From NCBI RefSeq assembly GCF_003325955.1, contig NZ_CP030929.1:1054001-1118000 (forward strand): a stretch of 64,000 bases of DNA, in the 5' to 3' direction. A model generated the notes under the pieces. The model was not told the DNA's origin, did no database searches, and saw nothing but the letters and a program-made list of their open reading frames with translations. The DNA comes from Aurantimicrobium sp. MWH-Uga1. Lineage in GTDB: Bacteria; Actinomycetota; Actinomycetes; Actinomycetales; Microbacteriaceae. The position numbers and the translations under genes are program-made. This document shows, piece after piece, positions 60,852 to 64,000 of this stretch. How positions within the stretch are numbered: the stretch's first letter is position 1; every line of letters starts with the position of its first letter.

Positions 60852-62348
60852 CTAGCCGCCGAAAGCTGCAGTCAATGGTGCTGAGAGGAAATACAGCACG
60901 AATCCTGCTGCAACGATCCACAGGATAGGGTGAATTTCTTTACCCTTACCCGCGAATGCGCGAACGACCACCCAGGTGATAAAGCCAATACCAATACCGT
61001 TTGCGATGGAGTAGGTGAAAGGCATCATGATGATGGTCAAGAAGGCAGGGAACGAAATGCTCCAGTCCTTCCAGTCAATGTCAACAACCTGAGACATCAT
61101 GAGGGCACCAACGATAACCAGTGCAGCAGCACCAACCTCGATGGGGACAACAGAAGTCAGAGGTGCGAAGAACATTGCAACGAGGAACAGCACACCGGTG
61201 ACAATGTTAGCCAGACCGGTGCGAGCACCGCCGGCAATACCCGAAGCAGACTCGATGTAAACAGTGTTGGAAGAGGTTGAGGTGAATCCACCGACAACAG
61301 CACCAGCACCTTCAACAACCAGTGCGGACTTCAGACGTGGGAAGTTTCCATCCTTGTCAGCAAGGCCAGCCTGCTTTGACAGGCCGGTCATGGTTCCCAT
61401 TGCGTCGAAGAAGTTCGAGAACACGAGGGTGAAGATGAGCATGATCGCAGCAAGTGCACCAATGCGCTCAAACGATCCGAACAGATCTACTTCACCGATT
61501 GTGGAGAAGTCTGGAACAGCAAAGATGCTGGTAGGCAGACCAGGAATGGTGGTGTCCCAACCGAAGGGGGTTACGAACTCACCGTTAACGAACTTTCCAC
61601 CAACCTTGAAGATTGACTCCGCAATAATCGCGATGATGGTTGTTGAGATCAAACCAATCAGGATTGCTGCACGAACGCGTAGAGCCATCAGAACGGCAAT
61701 GGTGAGAACACCAATGATGAAGATGGTGGTGGGAAGACCAATTCCGTGATCAGTTCCAACTCCAAGTCCAACAGGAACAGGACCTGCGTCGGTGCGACGA
61801 ACAAGACCACCGTCGACTAGACCGATAAATGCGATGAACAGACCAATACCAACTGTGATTGCGGTCTTCAGTGCTGGAGGGACTGCGGTGAAAATCATGG
61901 TTCGAAGACCCGTCACGGCGAGAATCAAGATGATGATACCGTCGATGACGACCAGACCCATGGCCTCCTGCCAGGTGACATCCTTCACAATGGTGACCGC
62001 GAGGAATGAGTTAATACCCAGTCCGGCGGCGATGGCGAATGGCAAACGAGCCACAAAACCAAACGCGATGGTCATCAAACCAGCAGCCAAAGCTGTTGCA
62101 CTGGCTACTGCCTGCGGTGCAAATTCAAATGCTTCTGCGGATCCGCCGCCGATGACGTTGCCGTTAACGTCAGGGCTGAATGCCAAGATGATGGGGTTCA
62201 GGATGATGATGTAAACCATCGTCATGAAGATGACGAGACCGCCACGGAATTCGGTACCAATTGTGGACCCACGCTTGGTGATTTCGAAATAGCGATCGAG
62301 TGTTGCTGCGAAGCCAGACTTCGGCTTCTCGGTGGTCGACGACGACAA
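60852..62348 (-). CDS. NCS2 family purine permease (AzgA/PbuG-like)
   Basis: 498 aa with about 12-14 membrane segments. The AzgA-type N-terminus T-E-F-R-G-G-L-V-I-F-M-T-M-V-Y-I-I-I-L-N-P, the F-A-I-A-A-G-L-G-I-N-S-F-L-A and the F-D-A-M-G-T-M-T-G-L region mark the adenine/guanine/hypoxanthine branch rather than the uracil/xanthine branch. It imports purine bases with protons. The start is TTG with AAGGAG six bases upstream. I looked for a purine riboswitch in the upstream leader and did not find one. It has a strong terminator. Confidence 0.9.
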   Translation of the reverse strand: MSSSTTEKPKSGFAATLDRYFEITKRGSTIGTEFRGGLVIFMTMVYIIILNPIILAFSPDVNGNVIGGGSAEAFEFAPQAVASATALAAGLMTIAFGFVARLPFAIAAGLGINSFLAVTIVKDVTWQEAMGLVVIDGIIILILAVTGLRTMIFTAVPPALKTAITVGIGLFIAFIGLVDGGLVRRTDAGPVPVGLGVGTDHGIGLPTTIFIIGVLTIAVLMALRVRAAILIGLISTTIIAIIAESIFKVGGKFVNGEFVTPFGWDTTIPGLPTSIFAVPDFSTIGEVDLFGSFERIGALAAIMLIFTLVFSNFFDAMGTMTGLSKQAGLADKDGNFPRLKSALVVEGAGAVVGGFTSTSSNTVYIESASGIAGGARTGLANIVTGVLFLVAMFFAPLTSVVPIEVGAAALVIVGALMMSQVVDIDWKDWSISFPAFLTIIMMPFTYSIANGIGIGFITWVVVRAFAGKGKEIHPILWIVAAGFVLYFLSAPLTAAFGG

Positions 62349-62474
62349 ACCGTTCTCCTTTTTGAAGTAGGGATGAGGGAACTACAGCCTTCACACTATC
62401 GTGGCTGAGAATTTGCCTAGAGTTTTTTCCCGGCAAGTCTTAACCACTACTTGAGGTGAATTTTCTTGAGACTG

Positions 62475-62490
62475 GCACTACATGTGGTGC
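62475..62490 (+). promoter_or_regulatory. Near-perfect 16-bp palindrome between the NCS2 permease and hydrolase genes
   Basis: GCACTACATGTGGTGC is palindromic apart from one mismatched pair. It covers the expected -35 region of the hydrolase promoter and lies upstream of the divergent permease gene. A repressor site for either gene is possible. Confidence 0.35.
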
Positions 62491-62504
62491 TTGGCGACCT
62501 GACG

Positions 62505-62510
62505 TAGTCT
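62505..62510 (+). promoter_or_regulatory. Leaderless-type -10 box of the alpha/beta hydrolase gene
   Basis: TAGTCT on the plus strand, 6 nt before the ATG at 62517, with no Shine-Dalgarno. Confidence 0.5.
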
Positions 62511-62516
62511 TGATAC

Positions 62517-63416
62517 ATGAGCACCCTGCGCACCCCAAACGGCATAGATCTTGAAGCACAAGGGATTACTCCTGATCGACAACTGCCTTCACGCGCTCAC
62601 CGTAAAGTCGTCGCCATAGACGGATATGACTTAGCCACGATTCGAATCGATGCAGTTGGGCCAGTTCGTGGCACCGCTGTCTTAGTACCGGGGTACACCA
62701 GTAATGCAGACACCTTCAATTGCATTTTGGAGCCTTTATCCCGACGCGGGTACAACGTTGTTTCTTTTTCACAACGCGGACAACACCTCTCTCGAGGACC
62801 CAACGATGTCCATGAGTATTCACTGCAAAGACTTGGCGCAGATATTCACGAGCTCATCACCGCAATGAACTTGGGGCCACGCGTTCACCTCGTGGGCCAC
62901 AGTTTCGGTGGTGTTGTGTCCATCGAGGCAGTACTTCACAACCCCGATGCTTTTGAAAGCTTGACCATGTGGAACTCTGGCCCTGAATGTATGGGTGGCG
63001 ATATTGAATCCCAGCGCCGCGCTCTACTGGAATATGGCCCCCGTGCTTTTTATCTCTCCACACGCATTGCTGCCGGCTTAGACCCTGATGCAGATATCAA
63101 GGGTGAACTAAACGTAGTTGAGCAGTACTACTACGACCGTTTGATGGGAACCAACCCAGCTCAACTTGAAGCCGGGATCACCATCCTGGCGAACCAAGTC
63201 AACAAGACTGCGCAGCTCAAGGCCACCGGCGTTCCCGTGCTGGTCTCCCACGGTGCCAACGATGACGCGTGGCCAATCCCGATGCAACGCGAAATGGCTG
63301 AAGAACTTGAGGCTGACTACTGGGTTATCGCACATGCCGGACATTCTGCTCACGCAGATCGTTCCCACACATCTGCCGAGTTACTCGCCACCTTCTGGGA
63401 CGAACACTTACGCTAA
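62517..63416 (+). CDS. Alpha/beta hydrolase
   Basis: 299 aa. The nucleophile elbow is G-H-S-F-G-G (about 126-131), the oxyanion region V-P-G-Y-T-S-N-A, a catalytic Asp candidate in S-H-G-A-N-D-D-A-W-P, and His in A-H-A-G-H-S-A-H. There is no signal peptide, so it is cytosolic. The pattern resembles monoacylglycerol-lipase-like or lysophospholipase-like enzymes (Hydrolase_4), but substrate is unknown. It is divergent from the NCS2 permease and converges on the ZIP transporter with a 4-bp overlap. Confidence 0.85.
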   Translation: MSTLRTPNGIDLEAQGITPDRQLPSRAHRKVVAIDGYDLATIRIDAVGPVRGTAVLVPGYTSNADTFNCILEPLSRRGYNVVSFSQRGQHLSRGPNDVHEYSLQRLGADIHELITAMNLGPRVHLVGHSFGGVVSIEAVLHNPDAFESLTMWNSGPECMGGDIESQRRALLEYGPRAFYLSTRIAAGLDPDADIKGELNVVEQYYYDRLMGTNPAQLEAGITILANQVNKTAQLKATGVPVLVSHGANDDAWPIPMQREMAEELEADYWVIAHAGHSAHADRSHTSAELLATFWDEHLR

Positions 63417-64000
63417 ACCAGTTCGTGAATGACCAAGCTAACTAAGAAGCCGAAGGTGACAAGCAAACCAGTGTAGTTGTGTGCTTTGCGGAAAGCCTCA
63501 GGAATCATGGTGTCAGTAACCATGGCCAACATTGCTCCAGCAGCAAGTGAGGTAATAAAGCCCGTTGTTTCTGCGGAGGCATCCGCCAAGATTGTGAAGC
63601 CAAGCAAGCTGGATACTGCAGCCGCAATCGCAATGCCTCCCCATAACGTAAAAACATACCGAGCCGATTTCCCAGCGGACTTAAACTCAGCCGTGCTGGA
63701 TAGACCTTCGGGGAAGTTCGATATGGCAACCGCAATAAGGATAGGGATGCTGACCCCTTGACCACCCACCATTGACAGTCCAAGGACCATAGATTCGGGA
63801 ACGCCGTCAAGCAACGCACCTATGGCAATTCCTGTGCCTGTTCCGGGGTGTTCTCCTGTGCCTCGACGGTTACGTGCATTGCGATAATCAAGCCAAATAT
63901 TGGCAAATACGTAGATGAGTGCACCCACGGCAAAGCCAGAAATGGTGGGCCACACGCCAGCTTCCGTTATTGCTTCACCGACAAGGTCAAAGGCAAGTGC
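63413..64000 (-). CDS. ZIP family metal transporter, C-terminal part (cut by window edge)
   Basis: The frame is open to the window edge, adding A-L-A-F-D-L-V-G-E-A ahead of the first possible GTG at 63955, and this extension fits the family, so the gene starts outside the window. About 195 codons are visible. ZIP signatures: G-A-L-L-D-G-V-P-E-S with the metal-binding Asp and Glu, and I-S-N-F-P-E-G-L-S. Five hydrophobic segments are present. The family moves zinc, iron or manganese into the cytoplasm along a gradient; this branch (ZupT/GufA-like) is not resolved further. It ends in an overlap with the hydrolase gene. Confidence 0.85.
   Translation of the reverse strand, partial: ALAFDLVGEAITEAGVWPTISGFAVGALIYVFANIWLDYRNARNRRGTGEHPGTGTGIAIGALLDGVPESMVLGLSMVGGQGVSIPILIAVAISNFPEGLSSTAEFKSAGKSARYVFTLWGGIAIAAAVSSLLGFTILADASAETTGFITSLAAGAMLAMVTDTMIPEAFRKAHNYTGLLVTFGFLVSLVIHELV

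Noticed and set aside
62349..62516. Purine riboswitch before the NCS2 permease
   Set aside because: The conserved loops and core of the purine aptamer are not found; only weak short stems.

Overview
The window looks like a chromosomal segment of a streamlined actinobacterium, most probably a Microbacteriaceae relative (small freshwater types such as Aurantimicrobium, Rhodoluna or Aquiluna are my best guess; this is inference). Reasons: moderate rather than high GC, very short spacers, many GTG/TTG starts, the AdnA/AdnB helicase-nuclease pair, and a gene order from about 36.6 to 53.1 kb that matches the mycobacterial block Rv3193c-Rv3202c as I know it, minus a few genes. I see no rRNA, CRISPR array, prophage or insertion sequence. 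Two genes are cut by the window edges (msrB on the left, a ZIP metal transporter on the right).

Layout. 0-3 kb: msrB start and an SsuABC-like importer operon with an upstream palindrome. 3.1-10.3 kb (minus): thiL-rsmD-recG-coaD-ftsY-ffh, covering thiamine, ribosome methylation, recombination, CoA and signal-recognition-particle targeting. 10.4 kb: a small DUF3515 lipoprotein. 10.9-18.1 kb (minus): terC-leuC-leuD-murA-plsC-gpsA-ddl, mixing leucine, peptidoglycan and phospholipid synthesis. 18.2-20.4 kb: tRNA-Glu(CTC), a diacylglycerol-kinase-family gene, an aquaporin and tRNA-Gln(CTG). 20.4-31.7 kb (minus): ilvD-ilvB-ilvN-ilvC-two membrane ORFs-serA-leuB-ilvE-gltX, nearly the whole branched-chain amino acid pathway except leuA and ilvA.

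31.8-36.6 kb: a sugar-phosphate-isomerase-like gene coupled to murE, then prfB and an MFS exporter. 36.6-53.1 kb: the conserved actinobacterial block UPF0182, Lon-like PDZ protease, DUF2342 zincin, orphan E1-like cyclodehydratase homologue, uvrD2, nudC, an aminoglycoside-phosphotransferase-fold protein without its catalytic residues, adnB and adnA. 53.2-58.5 kb: a wall-polymer or lipid-head-group set (TagF-like, two GT2s, a CDP-alcohol phosphatidyltransferase) behind an HtrA protease. 58.6-64 kb: alkD, a secreted PKD-like protein with a partner lipoprotein, an NCS2 purine permease, an alpha/beta hydrolase and the ZIP transporter.

The strongest unlisted signal is regulatory. About seventeen genes have a TANNNT hexamer exactly 6-7 nt before the start codon, the geometry of leaderless actinobacterial promoters; in two cases the hexamer begins with the stop codon of the previous gene, and at thiL/DUF3515 two divergent hexamers share a TA. 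All six convergent gene pairs overlap or nearly touch. Promoter calls are by eye and no database search was possible.
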